52,200 nt of DNA from Pseudomonas sp. ACM7 (GTDB lineage: Bacteria > Pseudomonadota > Gammaproteobacteria > Pseudomonadales > Pseudomonadaceae): assembly GCF_004136015.1 (NCBI RefSeq), contig NZ_CP024866.1, forward strand, positions 4,344,563 to 4,396,762, written 5' to 3'. A model generated the notes under the pieces. The model searched no databases. It worked only from the letters and a program-made list of their open reading frames with translations, and was not told the origin of the DNA. Positions within the stretch are counted from its first letter, which is position 1, and each line of letters begins with the position of its first letter. This document shows positions 34,554 to 45,600 of this stretch, piece by piece. Made by a program: the position numbers and the translations under genes.

Positions 34554-35432
34554 ATGGGCTATCTACTTTTTGTCACGCTGATTCAGGCGTTTTCCTTCAG
34601 CTTGATCGGCGAATACCTGGCCGGTCATGTCGACAGTTACTTTGCGGTGCTGGTGCGAGTGGTACTGGCGGGGCTGGTGTTCATTCCGTTGACCCGCTGG
34701 CGTTCGGTTGAACCGGCGTTCATGCGCGGCATGCTGCTGATCGGCGCGTTGCAGTTCGGCGTGACCTACGTCTGTCTGTACCTGAGCTTTCGGGTGCTGA
34801 CAGTGCCGGAGGTGTTGCTGTTCACCATCCTCACACCGCTGCACGTGACCTTGATCGAAGACGCGCTGAACCGGCGCTTCAATCCGTGGGCATTGGTCGC
34901 GGCACTGGTGGCGGTGATGGGCGCGGCGGTGATTCGCTACGACCGGATCAATCCCGATTTCTTCATGGGCTTCCTGCTGCTGCAACTGGCCAACTTCACC
35001 TATGCCGCCGGGCAGGTCCTGTACAAACATCTAGTGGCGCGCCATCCGAGCGATCTGCCGCATTATCGGCGCTTTGGTTACTTCTACCTGGGGGCATTGG
35101 CGGTGGCGTTGCCGGCGTTTCTGTTGTTCGGCAAACAGAACTTCCTGCCCGAAGCACCGCTGCAATGGGGTGTGCTGGTGTTCCTCGGGCTGGTCTCGAC
35201 GGCGCTCGGGTTGTACTGGTGGAACAAAGGGGCGTGCCTGGTGAATGGCGGGACGCTCGCGGTGATGAACAACCTGCATGTGCCGGTGGGGTTGCTGATC
35301 AATCTGCTGATCTGGAATCAGCATGAAGCGCTGGGGCGGTTGTTTCTCGGTGGATCGGTGATTTTGATGGCAGTGTGGATCAGTCGGTTGGGCGTCAGGC
35401 GAGAAGTACTTCCGTTGCGGGAACGGCCATGA
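34554..35432 (+). CDS. DMT-family transporter (carboxylate/amino acid/amine type)
   Basis: A 292-residue protein with about ten hydrophobic segments in two EamA-like halves. It starts MGYLLFVTLIQAFSFSLIGE and has LLQLANFTYAAGQVLYKHL and STALGLYWWNKGACLVNGGT as typical later helices. The substrate is unknown. The ATG at 34554 follows a GAGG; the open frame to 34485 lies partly in REP-adjacent DNA and is rejected. It overlaps the MepB-like gene by 4 bp, so the two are translationally coupled. Confidence 0.88.
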   Translation: MGYLLFVTLIQAFSFSLIGEYLAGHVDSYFAVLVRVVLAGLVFIPLTRWRSVEPAFMRGMLLIGALQFGVTYVCLYLSFRVLTVPEVLLFTILTPLHVTLIEDALNRRFNPWALVAALVAVMGAAVIRYDRINPDFFMGFLLLQLANFTYAAGQVLYKHLVARHPSDLPHYRRFGYFYLGALAVALPAFLLFGKQNFLPEAPLQWGVLVFLGLVSTALGLYWWNKGACLVNGGTLAVMNNLHVPVGLLINLLIWNQHEALGRLFLGGSVILMAVWISRLGVRREVLPLRERP

Positions 35433-35929
35433 CGGACCTGATCGACGCCATCGAGCAGATCTACAAGCCCGCAGGCATGACATTAACGGATGAAGCTCGG
35501 CGCGAGGAGGAGAGTGCCGACTACGGCGCCTGCCGCTTTGGCCTCGATGGCCAGGCGATGGTCTTCCGCGTAGCGAAAACCACGCCGACCAAGATTGGCC
35601 AATTCGTCACGCTCTGGAAGCGGCCAACGCCTGCCAGCGAGATTGCACCGCTCGACACCGGCGATGGCGTCGCCTTTGTGGTGGTGAGCGTTGCTGATGA
35701 AACCCATCGCGGGCAGTTTGTGTTTGACCGGGAGATATTGGCAGCCAAAGGGGTCATGTCGATTGATGGCGAAGGTGGCAAGCGGGCGATTCGTGTCTAT
35801 CCGCCATGGTCCAGACCCGTCGCTAAACAAGCTATGAAGACGCAGCAGTGGCAGTTGACGTATTTCCTCGCGCTTGACCAAAGCGGTAATGCCGACCTCG
35901 TTCAGGTGCGCCGACCCCTTCAAGTCTAA
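35429..35929 (+). CDS. MepB-family protein
   Basis: A 166-residue protein matching the MepB family, first named from the Staphylococcus mepRAB multidrug-efflux operon. The conserved ESADYGACRFGLDG and VAKTTPTKIGQFVTLWKRP blocks (about residues 30-70) and the ending VYPPWSRPVAKQAMKTQQWQ are all present. The molecular function is unknown. Its start overlaps the upstream transporter stop by 4 bp (ATGA), repeating the transporter-MepB association. Confidence 0.85.
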   Translation: MTDLIDAIEQIYKPAGMTLTDEARREEESADYGACRFGLDGQAMVFRVAKTTPTKIGQFVTLWKRPTPASEIAPLDTGDGVAFVVVSVADETHRGQFVFDREILAAKGVMSIDGEGGKRAIRVYPPWSRPVAKQAMKTQQWQLTYFLALDQSGNADLVQVRRPLQV

Positions 35930-35933
35930 ACAT

Positions 35934-36020
35934 ACAAGCGAGCTTGCTCGCGATGGCTGAGTGTCAGGCAACATAGATGTCGCCTGACACTCAGCCATCG
36001 CGAGCAAGCTCGCTCCCACA
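35934..36020. repeat. REP doublet
   Basis: Perfect 32-bp inverted arms at 35938-35969 and 35982-36013, beginning GCGAGCTTGCTCGCGATGGC. It lies between the convergent MepB-like and MscS-type genes. Confidence 0.85.
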
Positions 36021-36033
36021 AGGGATCTCAGTG

Positions 36034-37332
36034 TTACATGACGTGTTTTTCGGCCTCGGGAATGTGGCTTGCGCCCAACATTGCCGGTAACAACCCCGCC
36101 CGCAAATCCCCGCCACTGGGCTGCTGATAAAGGCTCAAGCCAAACTCCGGCAACACCGCCAGCAGGTAATCGAAAATATCCCCCTGAATCCGCTCGTAAT
36201 CCGCCCACACGGTGGTGCGGGTGAAACAGTAGATCTCCAGCGGAATCCCCTGCGCAGTAGTCTGCATCTGGCGGACCATGCAGGTCATGTTCGACTGGAT
36301 TTCCGGGTGACTCTTCAAATACGCCAATGCATACGCGCGGAAGGTCCCGATATTGGTCATCCGCCGACGGTTAGCCGACATCGCTGCAACGTTGCCCTGC
36401 GCTTCGTTCCACGCCTTGAGCTCGGCCTGCTTGCGACTGATGTAGTCGGTCAGCAGATGCACCTGGGACAGCTTCTGCTCTTCGTCATCGCGGATGAATC
36501 GCACGCCACTGGCGTCGATGAACAGGCTGCGCTTGATCCGTCGTCTACCGGACTGCTGCATCCCGCGCCAGTTCTTGAACGACTCGGACATCAGGCGCCA
36601 GGTCGGAATCGAAACGATGGTTTTATCGAAATTCTGCACCTTGACCGTGTGCAGCGTGATGTCGACCACGTCACCGTCGGCGCCGACTTGCGGCATCTCG
36701 ATCCAGTCGCCGACCCGCAGCATGTCGTTGCTGGTCAGCTGCACGCTGGCGACGAACGACAGCAGGGTGTCCTTGTAGACCAACAAAATCACCGCCGACA
36801 TGGCGCCCAGACCCGACAGCAGCAACAGCGGCGAGCGGTCGATCAGCGTGGCGACAATGATGATTGCGCCAAGCACGTACAAAACCATTTTCGTGAGCTG
36901 CACATAGCCTTTGATCGAGCGGGTACGGGCATGTTCGGTGCGCGCATAGATGTCGAGCAGGGCGCTGAGCAGGGCACTGACCGCCAACAGCAGGAACAGA
37001 ATGGTGAATGCCAGCGCGACGTTTCCGAGGAAGATCAGACTGGTCTTGCCCAGCTCCGGCACCAGGTGCAAGCCGAACTGGATCACCAGCGAGGGTGTGA
37101 TCTGCGCCAGACGATGAAAGACCTTGTTATGCCGAAAGTCATTGATCCAGTGCAATGCCGGCTGGCGACCGAGCATTTTGGTCACATGCAGAATGAGGTA
37201 GCGCGCCACTCGTCCGAGGACCAGCGCAACCACCAGCAATAGCACCAATGCCAGGCTGGAATGCAGGAGCGGGTGCTGATCGAGGGCACCCCAAAGGTCT
37301 TGGACGTTGAGCCAGAGCTGTTTGATATCCAT
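36034..37332 (-). CDS. mechanosensitive channel, MscS superfamily (YbdG-like)
   Basis: A 432-residue protein with about five hydrophobic segments between residues 20 and 190. The MscS pore helix and beta domain follow (SGLGAMSAVILLVYKDTLLS, then VGDWIEMPQVGADGDVVDIT and IVSIPTWRLMSESFKNW). A longer cytoplasmic C-terminal part resembles YbdG/MscM rather than small MscS. It would release solutes under membrane tension. The ATG at 37332 begins MDIKQLWLN; the Shine-Dalgarno is weak, and an open frame to 37431 exists. Divergent from the DEAD-box helicase gene. Confidence 0.9.
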   Translation of the reverse strand: MDIKQLWLNVQDLWGALDQHPLLHSSLALVLLLVVALVLGRVARYLILHVTKMLGRQPALHWINDFRHNKVFHRLAQITPSLVIQFGLHLVPELGKTSLIFLGNVALAFTILFLLLAVSALLSALLDIYARTEHARTRSIKGYVQLTKMVLYVLGAIIIVATLIDRSPLLLLSGLGAMSAVILLVYKDTLLSFVASVQLTSNDMLRVGDWIEMPQVGADGDVVDITLHTVKVQNFDKTIVSIPTWRLMSESFKNWRGMQQSGRRRIKRSLFIDASGVRFIRDDEEQKLSQVHLLTDYISRKQAELKAWNEAQGNVAAMSANRRRMTNIGTFRAYALAYLKSHPEIQSNMTCMVRQMQTTAQGIPLEIYCFTRTTVWADYERIQGDIFDYLLAVLPEFGLSLYQQPSGGDLRAGLLPAMLGASHIPEAEKHVM

Positions 37333-37525
37333 GGGCAAAAACGGTTCTTCTGTAGGACGCGACGGGGCGATTAGAGCACTTAAGACGCTTTGGATGACGT
37401 TTGAGGACAAAAGACGCAACAAAAAAACCACTGTTTAGCGCCGTTTGTATAAAGAAACTCGGCCTTAGCGCTCGAAACCGTTACCCTATGCAGCTGTTTT
37501 TTTGTATTTCTTCGAGGTAGCACCC

Positions 37526-38872
37526 GTGTTTTCCCAATTCGCCCTGCACGAACGCCTGCTCAAAGCCGTGGCCGAGCTTAAATTTGTCGAGCCAACGCCT
37601 GTGCAAGCAGCGGCTATTCCGCTGGCGCTCCAAGGGCGTGACCTGCGGGTGACAGCGCAAACCGGCAGCGGCAAAACCGCCGCCTTCGTTTTGCCGATCC
37701 TCAACCGTCTGATCGGCCCGGCTAAAGTCCGCGTCAGCATCAAGACCCTGATCCTGCTGCCGACCCGCGAGCTGGCCCAGCAGACCATCAAGGAAGTTGA
37801 GCGTTTCGCTCAGTTCACCTTCATTAAGTCCGGCCTGATCACCGGCGGTGAAGACTTCAAGGTCCAGGCCGCCATGCTGCGCAAGGTGCCGGACATCCTG
37901 ATCGGTACGCCGGGCCGGATGATCGAGCAACTGAACGCCGGCAACCTCGACCTCAAGGAAGTCGAAGTACTGGTCCTCGACGAAGCCGACCGCATGCTCG
38001 ACATGGGCTTTGCCGAAGACGTCCAGCGTCTGGTGGAAGAGTGCACCAACCGCCAGCAGACCATGCTGTTCTCTGCCACCACCGGTGGTTCGGGCCTGCG
38101 CGAGATGGTCGCCAAGGTGCTGAACAACCCTGAGCACCTGCAGCTCAACAACGTCAGCGATCTGAATGCGACCACCCGTCAGCAGATCATCACCGCTGAC
38201 CACAACCAGCACAAAGAACAGATCGTGAACTGGCTGCTGGCCAACGAGACCTATCAGAAGGCCATCGTGTTCACCAACACCCGGGCCATGGCCGACCGTA
38301 TCTACGGCCGCCTGGTGGCGCAGGAATACAAAGCGTTCGTCCTGCACGGTGACAAAGACCAGAAAGACCGCAAGCTGGCCATCGACCGTCTGAAGCAGGG
38401 CGGCGTGAAAATCCTGGTTGCCACCGACGTCGCCGCTCGCGGCCTCGACGTGGAAGGCCTGGACCTGGTGATCAACTTCGACATGCCGCGCAGCGGCGAC
38501 GAATACGTGCACCGCATCGGTCGTACCGGTCGCGCCGGCAACGATGGCCTGGCCATCTCGCTGATCTGCCACGGCGACTGGAACCTGATGTCGAGCGTCG
38601 AGCGCTACCTCAAGCAGAGCTTCGAGCGCCGCACCATCAAGGAAGTCAAAGGCACCTACGGCGGACCGAAAAAGGTCAAGGCCTCGGGCAAAGCCGTTGG
38701 CGTGAAGAAGAAAAAGGTCGACGCCAAAGGCGACAAGAAGAAAACCGGCGCCAAGGCCCCGACCAAACGCAAAATCGCCAACCGCCCGAAGACCGACGCC
38801 CTGTCGCTGGTCAGCAAGGACGGCATGGCGCCGCTCAAGCGCCGCAAGCCGGAAGCGCCGGCTGCTGAATAA
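37526..38872 (+). CDS. DEAD-box RNA helicase (RhlE/SrmB-like)
   Basis: A 448-residue helicase with the full motif set: AQTGSGKT, PTRELA, GTPGR, DEAD (VLDEADRMLDMGF), SAT, VFTNTRA, ATDVAARGLD and HRIGRTGR. A Lys-rich basic tail of about 75 residues follows (KKKKVDAKGDKKKTGAK region), likely for RNA binding. I choose the GTG at 37526, which has GAGG 8 bp upstream. Such enzymes act in ribosome assembly and mRNA decay, often in the cold. It is closed by a symmetric terminator. Confidence 0.9.
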   Translation: MFSQFALHERLLKAVAELKFVEPTPVQAAAIPLALQGRDLRVTAQTGSGKTAAFVLPILNRLIGPAKVRVSIKTLILLPTRELAQQTIKEVERFAQFTFIKSGLITGGEDFKVQAAMLRKVPDILIGTPGRMIEQLNAGNLDLKEVEVLVLDEADRMLDMGFAEDVQRLVEECTNRQQTMLFSATTGGSGLREMVAKVLNNPEHLQLNNVSDLNATTRQQIITADHNQHKEQIVNWLLANETYQKAIVFTNTRAMADRIYGRLVAQEYKAFVLHGDKDQKDRKLAIDRLKQGGVKILVATDVAARGLDVEGLDLVINFDMPRSGDEYVHRIGRTGRAGNDGLAISLICHGDWNLMSSVERYLKQSFERRTIKEVKGTYGGPKKVKASGKAVGVKKKKVDAKGDKKKTGAKAPTKRKIANRPKTDALSLVSKDGMAPLKRRKPEAPAAE

Positions 38873-38891
38873 AGCAGCGTCGTGATCCCAT

Positions 38892-38921
38892 AAAAAAACC
38901 GGACCAATGTCCGGTTTTTTT
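38892..38921. terminator. bidirectional terminator between convergent genes
   Basis: AAAAAAACCGGAC-CAAT-GTCCGGTTTTTTT is a perfect hairpin with A7 and T7 flanks. It serves both the helicase gene and the convergent small secreted protein gene. Confidence 0.9.
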
Positions 38922-38944
38922 ATGCCTGGGATTCCTGAGCTGGA

Positions 38945-39220
38945 TCAACCCTCGGTTTTCTTCTCCGCTGATTCCAGCTCCTTCAATCGCTGATCGATCA
39001 ATTGGCACTTGTCCGGCAAATCCTTGCTCGCCGTCCCCAAATCCATTTTCTGTAACTCATCGTTGATCTCCTTGGCCTTGGCCGGATTTTGCTCGGTGAG
39101 CTTGGTCACTTCCTTGGCTAATTGTTCGCGTTTTTCAGTGGCTTCCTCGGGCGTGCAGGCCCAGATGGGGAGGGCGCAGGTGAGGGTGGCGGCGAGGGTG
39201 AGTTTCAGCAGGGTTTTCAT
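38945..39220 (-). CDS. small periplasmic helical protein, unknown function
   Basis: A 91-residue protein with a signal peptide (LLKLTLAATLTCALPIWA, cleavage before C22 or nearby). The mature part of about 70 residues is highly charged and helical (EEATEKREQLAKEVTKLTEQ) with two cysteines, C22 and about C72. No lipobox is obvious, although the cysteine directly follows IWA. I do not recognise the family. It is convergent with the helicase gene and divergent from the giant exoprotein gene. Confidence 0.75.
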   Translation of the reverse strand: MKTLLKLTLAATLTCALPIWACTPEEATEKREQLAKEVTKLTEQNPAKAKEINDELQKMDLGTASKDLPDKCQLIDQRLKELESAEKKTEG

Positions 39221-39345
39221 GGAGTGGGCCTCAATATCTGCATCGCGACGATATTGAGTGGAGGGTCGAGCGCTCTCAAAAGTTCAGGGAATTTGCGAAG
39301 ACCAGCGGCCTAGAGCGTTGGTGAAAAAAACCTGAAATCAACTTA

Positions 39346-39374
39346 TTGACGTCAGAATGATGGCAACTTAACAT
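39346..39374 (+). promoter_or_regulatory. sigma-70 promoter of the CdiA-like gene
   Basis: TTGACG (39346-39351) and TAACAT (39369-39374) are separated by exactly 17 bp. It is the best promoter match in the 381-bp gap and implies a 5' leader of about 220 nt before the ATG at 39602. The leader is GC-rich and may fold, but I identify no known riboswitch in it. Confidence 0.6.
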
Positions 39375-39601
39375 CGCGCCACTAGATTGATATCACGTTG
39401 TCATTTCGAGGGATCGAACAGTCCTGACGCCTGCCGTCGCGAAGGACAGTGCAGCCTGCCCTGGACGTCCTGACCGGGGCGCGCACTTATCCCTTTTGAA
39501 GTCCGACCCGCTGCGAGCACCCATCGTGCCGGCAGTGACGGGATTGCTTTGCCTTCGATTTTTGTCTTCCACCATCGCTCCGACGAAACGAGATCTTTGA
39601 C

Positions 39602-42600
39602 ATGGACGTTCGCCACTATGCCCTCCTCGCTGGCCAGCCCTCTGCTGCGGTCAAAAACCGTGAGCGCTTCTGGGGTATGCCCAAGCGCGGGTTGGCGTTC
39701 CTGTTGGCCAACGTCATGTTCTGGCAACCGATGTGGGCCCAGGCCGAGGGGATCGTTGTGGCGACGCCGGGCACTAGTCTCGGTCAGGCGGGCAACGGTG
39801 TGGCGATCGTCAATATCGCCACGCCAAATGGCACCGGGCTGTCGCATAACCAGTTCCACGATTACAACGTCGGCACCCAGGGCGTGATCCTCAACAACGT
39901 CGCCAACCAGACCGGCGCGACGCAGTTGGGCGGGATCATCGTCGGCAACCCCAACCTGACCAACCGGATCGCGGCGCAAACCATCCTCAACGAAGTGATC
40001 GGCGGAAGCCCCAGCCAGTTGCGCGGTTACACCGAAGTGGCGGGGCAGTCGGCACGCGTCATCGTCGCCAACCCGTATGGCATCAGTTGCAACGGTTGCG
40101 GTTTCATTAACACCCCGCGTGTGACATTGACCACCGGCAAACCCGTGCTCGACGGCGGCGGTCGTCTGGATCGCTTCCAGGTCGATCAGGGCAGCATCGC
40201 CATCGAAGGTGCCGGACTCAACGCCACGAACGTCGACCGCTTCGAAATCATCACCCGCAGCGCGAAAATCAACGCCGAGATTCAGGCGAACAACCTGACC
40301 CTCATCGCCGGGCGCAACGACGTCAACGCCGACAGCCTCAACGCCACCGCCCGCGCCGACGACGGCAGCGCCAAGCCGGGGCTGGCTATCGACTCCTCGG
40401 CCTTGGGCGGCATGTACGCCGGGGCGATCAAACTGGTGGGCACCGAAGCCGGGGTCGGGGTGAAACTCGACGGCAAACTGATTGCCAGCGGCGGCGACAT
40501 TCAGCTCGATGCCAACGGGCACTTGAGCCTGGTCGACACCTCGGCCACCGGCGCCGTTATCGTCAAAGCCGCGAGCCTCGACGCCCGCGGTCCGGTTTAT
40601 GCCGGATCCGCGCTGAACGTTCAAACCAAGGGCAACCTGACCAACCAGCAAACCCTCGCCGCCCGCGACAGCATCATGTTGAGCGCCGGTGGTCAGTTGA
40701 CCAACAGCGGCGTCATCGAGGCCGGGGTTAACGCCGACAGCAGCCGCAACGCCAACGGTGATGTGAGCCTGACGGCGCAAAATCTCAACAACAATGGAAA
40801 AAGCGTGGTTGCCAGTCGCAACCTGTCGGTCAATACCGCGCAGACCCTGAGCAACCAGGGCGGCACGTTGAGCGCCGCGCAAACCGCAAACATTACCGCC
40901 GGCACACTAGATAACCGGAACAATGGTCGGGTATTGAGCACGGGGGCGCTGAACATCACGGCCAATCAGGCGTTTAACGCAAGCGGGGTCATCAACAGTG
41001 TCGGCAATCTGACGGGCACTTTCGGTCAGATGAACAACAGCAACGGTGAAATCTCCAGCACCCGCATCACCCGGCTCAACGCCATTACGCTGAACAACCA
41101 AAGTGGCCAGGTCCTGGGCGACCTTGGCTTGAACATTGACCTCAGCGGCGCGCTGGATAACCGGGACGGTTTGCTCGGTTCAGGCAAGCAGGTTGAACTC
41201 AAAGCCGCCAGCATCGACAACCGCGACGCGGGCGTGATCGTCAGCGACGGTAGCCTCACCGCGCGCATCAGCGGTTTGCTGGATAACCAGAACGAGGGCG
41301 AGATCAGCGCCAAGGGCGCAATCGATGTACGCAGCGGCAGCCTCGACAACCGCGGTGGCAAAGTCAGCGGTAAAGACACGCTGACCGTCAGCAGCGACTC
41401 TGCTGATAACCGTGGCGGGGTGATCCAGGCCGACAAACAGCTGAAACTGCAAATCAGCCAACTGGATAACCGCGATAAAGGTTTGATCAGTGGCAAGGCC
41501 GGTATCGCTTATGACGGTACTCGCCTGGACAACAGTGCCGGTTTGCTCAGTGCCATCGGCGCGGTCACCCTCAACGCCGATGAAGTGCAAAACGCGGCCG
41601 GGCGGATCTCCAGCCAAAGTGACCTCACTGCCAACATTGGGCTGCTGCAACAACAAGGCGGGGCATTGGTTGCCCAAGGCAATCTGAGCCTGACCGGCAC
41701 GACCCTCGATAACCGCAACGGCGGCCTGGTCGGCACCACTAAAGCGCTGACGCTGAAAGTCGGCGACATCGACAACCGTGCAGGCGAGCTCTCCAGCGGC
41801 TTGTTGCTGAACATCAAAGGTCAGCGCCTGGACAACAGTGATGGCGGGAAAGTGCTGGCCGCGACCCATCTGGAAATGGTCGTTGCCAAACTGATTAACC
41901 AGAATAAAGGCCAGATCGTCGCCAAGGGCGCAACGACGCTGACCGGCACCACGCTGGATAATACTGGCGGCACCTTCGACAGCCTCAATGGTTTGGTGAT
42001 CACCCTCGACGATGCCTTGCTCAATGGCCAAGGGCTGATCAGCAGCGAAGGGATTTTGACCATCAACGCGGCCAGCCTCGACAACAGCGCCGGCAGCCTG
42101 GGCAGTGCCGGTGCGTTGTCCGTGACCAGTCGTGGCGCCTTGGTCAATCAGAGTGGCTCGATCAGCACCGACAACACTTTGACCCTTGATAGCGCCAGCC
42201 TGGATAACAGCCAGAAAGGCCTGATATCCGGCAAAGACACCACCCGCGTCGTCACTGGCAACGTTGATAACAGTCAGGGCGGGCGTCTCATCAGTGGCGC
42301 CACGCTGGAGCTCACTGCCAAGCAGGTTAATAACGCCACCGGACGCATTGCCAGCCAGCAAGCATTAACCGCCTCGGTCACCGGGCTTGACCAACAGGGC
42401 GGTGAACTGTTCAGCCAAACCAGCCTGAGCCTGGACCTGAACAACGGTCAACTGAACAACCAGGGCGGTCTGATCAACGCGCCGTTGCTGATGTTGAAAA
42501 ACCTCAAGGACGTCAACAACCAGCACGGTGAAATTTCCAGCGCTCAAGCCTTCACACTGGCCGCTCAAAACCTGGACAACAGCAACGGCAAATTGCTGAG

Positions 42601-45600
42601 CAATCAGGGTCTGACCCTGCGCATCGCACAAGCCTTGAACAACCTCAAAGGCGTGATCTCCGCCTCTTCCCTCGATAGCCACAGCGCCAGCCTCAACAAC
42701 AGCGAAGGCTTGATCAGCAGTCACGACCGGCTGGAACTCACCACTGACAACACACTGGATAACCAGCAAGGTGCGGTCATCGCTGACGGTGAACTGCTGC
42801 TTACTGCCGACACCCTGGACAACCTTGGCGGCGATATTGCCGGCAAGGCCGACGCCACCGTTCAGGTCAAAACCCTGAATAACCAGAAAGGCAAATTGAT
42901 CACCACCGGTGTGCTCAAGCTGACCGCCGATACCCTCGATAACCGCCAAAAAGGTCTGCTGGGGTCCACCAAAGCCATGACCCTGACGGTCGATGACCTC
43001 GATAACCGCGGCGGCGAAGTCAGCACCAACGCCGACTTGTCGGTCACCGGCACAAAACTCGACAACAGCGATGGCGGCCAGATTTTCACCGGTCAGGCAC
43101 TGACCCTCACCGTGGATCAGTTGCTCAACCGCAACAAAGGCCTGCTCAGCGCCACCACCGCGCTGAACCTGCAAGGGCGTTTGCTGGATAACAGCGGCGG
43201 CCATTTGCTCAGCGTGCAAAACATGCACTTGAACCTGACCGGCGCATTCGACAACAGCCTGGGCGAGGTCGGCAGCGAAGGTGCGTTGACCGTCAAAACC
43301 ACGCAACTGACCAACACCGAGGGCAGTCTTTCCAGCGCGGCCGGCCTGAAGCTCACCAGCGACGGCAGCGTCAGCAACCAGGGCGGTGCAGTGGTCACCG
43401 ATGGTGCACTCACACTCAACAGTGCCAGCCTCGACAACCGCCAGCAAGGCAACATCAGCGGCAAAGGCGCGGTGACGGTCACCACCGGCGCGTTCGATAA
43501 CAGTCAGGGCGGGCGACTCAACAGCGCCAGTACCCTGAACCTCGTCGCGGGCCAAGTCACCAACCGGGCCGACGGCCGTATCGGCAGCGAGGGCGCCTTG
43601 ACCGCTTCGGTCACCGGGCTGGATCAGCAGGGTGGCAAGCTGTTCAGCAACAGCAGCCTCAGCCTGGACCTGAACAACGGCCAACTGAATAACCAGAACG
43701 GGCTGATTAATGCTCCCGGTACCTTGCTGCTCAAACAACTTAAGGGTGTTAACAACACGGGCGGCGAAATTTCCAGTACCGAAGCCTTCACGCTAACTGC
43801 GCAAAGCCTGGACAACAGCAACGGCAAATTGCTGAGCAATCAGGGCTTGACCCTGCGCATCGCCAACGCGCTGGATAACATCAAAGGCCTTATCGGCGCG
43901 GCGTCCCTTGACGCGCACGCCGCCAGCGTGAACAACAGCGGCGGTAGCCTGACCAGCCGCGGCGATCTCGAACTGACCGTCGACGGTGTGTTGCGCAACG
44001 ATGCCAAGGGCCTGATCAACGCGGCTCAGCTACTCAAAATCGGTAGCGCCGAATTCAATAACCAGAGCGGCACCGTGCTCGGCGTCAGCGCCGTCATCCT
44101 CGATGCCATGGCGCTGAACAACCGTGATGGCGGCTTGATTAACAGCCAGGGCAACCTGACCCTGATCGCCACCAGTCTGGACTCTAGCAACGACGGCGAA
44201 GTCTCGGCCAAGGGCAACATCGACCTGACTCTGACGTCCCTGACCCAGAACGGTGGTCGCCTGCTCGGCGACAAAGCCGTCACTGTGGAGCTGGCCAACG
44301 GCGACTTCGACAATCGCAACGGCCTGCTCACGGCCAAGGGACCGCTGACCCTCAAGCGCCTTCGCGATCTCAACAACCAGAACGGCGAAATCTCCAGCAA
44401 CCTCGGTTTTGATGTGATTGCCCGCGCCTTGGATAACAGCGCCGGCAAGCTGATCAGCAATCAGCTACTGACCGTCAACGGCACCGCCCTGGTCAACCAG
44501 AAGGGACTGATCTCCGGCTGGCAGGGCCTGACCGTCAACGGCGATAGCCTCGATAACCGCGACAGCGGCACACTCTCGAGTCGCAACGGTGATGTTGCCG
44601 TGGACCTCAAGGGCGCCTTGCTCAACAGCAATGCCGGAGCATTGGTCGGTCAGGGCAGCCTGAACGTCAAAGCGAGCACACTGGATAACAGCAACAAGGG
44701 CATTCTCAGCAGCGCGGCGGGGCAGACACTCACCCTGACGTCGCTCAACAACAACCAGGGCGGCCTGATCGACAGCGGCGCCGCACTGGACATCACCGCC
44801 GGCGCATTGACCAACGCGGGCGGCACGATCAACGCACAAGAGGCGATCAATGCCACGGCCACCGGCCTGGACAACACGGCCGGGAGCATCGCCGGCAATG
44901 GCGCGGTGACGCTGGATCTGCTTGGTGCATTGACCAATACCCGCGGCAAGCTGGCCGGTGCCGGACCGGTGCTGATCAAGCGCGTGACCGATCTCGCTAA
45001 CCAGAACGGCCAACTCGCCAGCCAAAGCACACTGACCCTCCTGACCGGTTCGCTGGACAACAGCAACAACGGCACCATCGCCGCCAAAGACGCGTTGCAG
45101 ATCACCGCCAGCGGCGCGGTACGCAATGACGCTAATGGTTTGATCTACAGCCAGAACGCCGGCCTGAACCTGCAAGCCGCCAGCCTGGCCAACGGCAAAG
45201 GCGCGATCCAGAGCCAGAACGGTCTGACCCTCGACGTCAGCGGCAACCTCGATAACCAGAGCGGCAAAGTCATTGCCGAGAACGGCGTGGTGACGGTCAA
45301 AGCCGCCAGCATCGACAACCGCGGCGGCGTGCTGTCGAGTATCAAAGGCGCCCTTGAAGCACGAACCGTTGGCGTATTGCGTAACGGCTACGACCTCAAC
45401 AACAACCGTCAGGGCGGGATCATTCAAGGCCAGGGCCTGACGCTGTCGGCACTGGCCGGCCTGGACAACAACGGCGGACGGATCTCGGCGCAAGCCACTG
45501 ACGCGAGCATCACCACCGCCGCGTTCGACAACCGTAATGGCGTGCTCTATGCCAAGGGCCTGGTCGGCGTGACCGGCATCAGTCTGGACAACGGTAACGG

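Noticed and set aside
1973..36020. Regularly recurring palindromes as a CRISPR array
   Set aside because: The copies are scattered through intergenic gaps, occur in inverted pairs and have no uniform spacers; they are REP elements.
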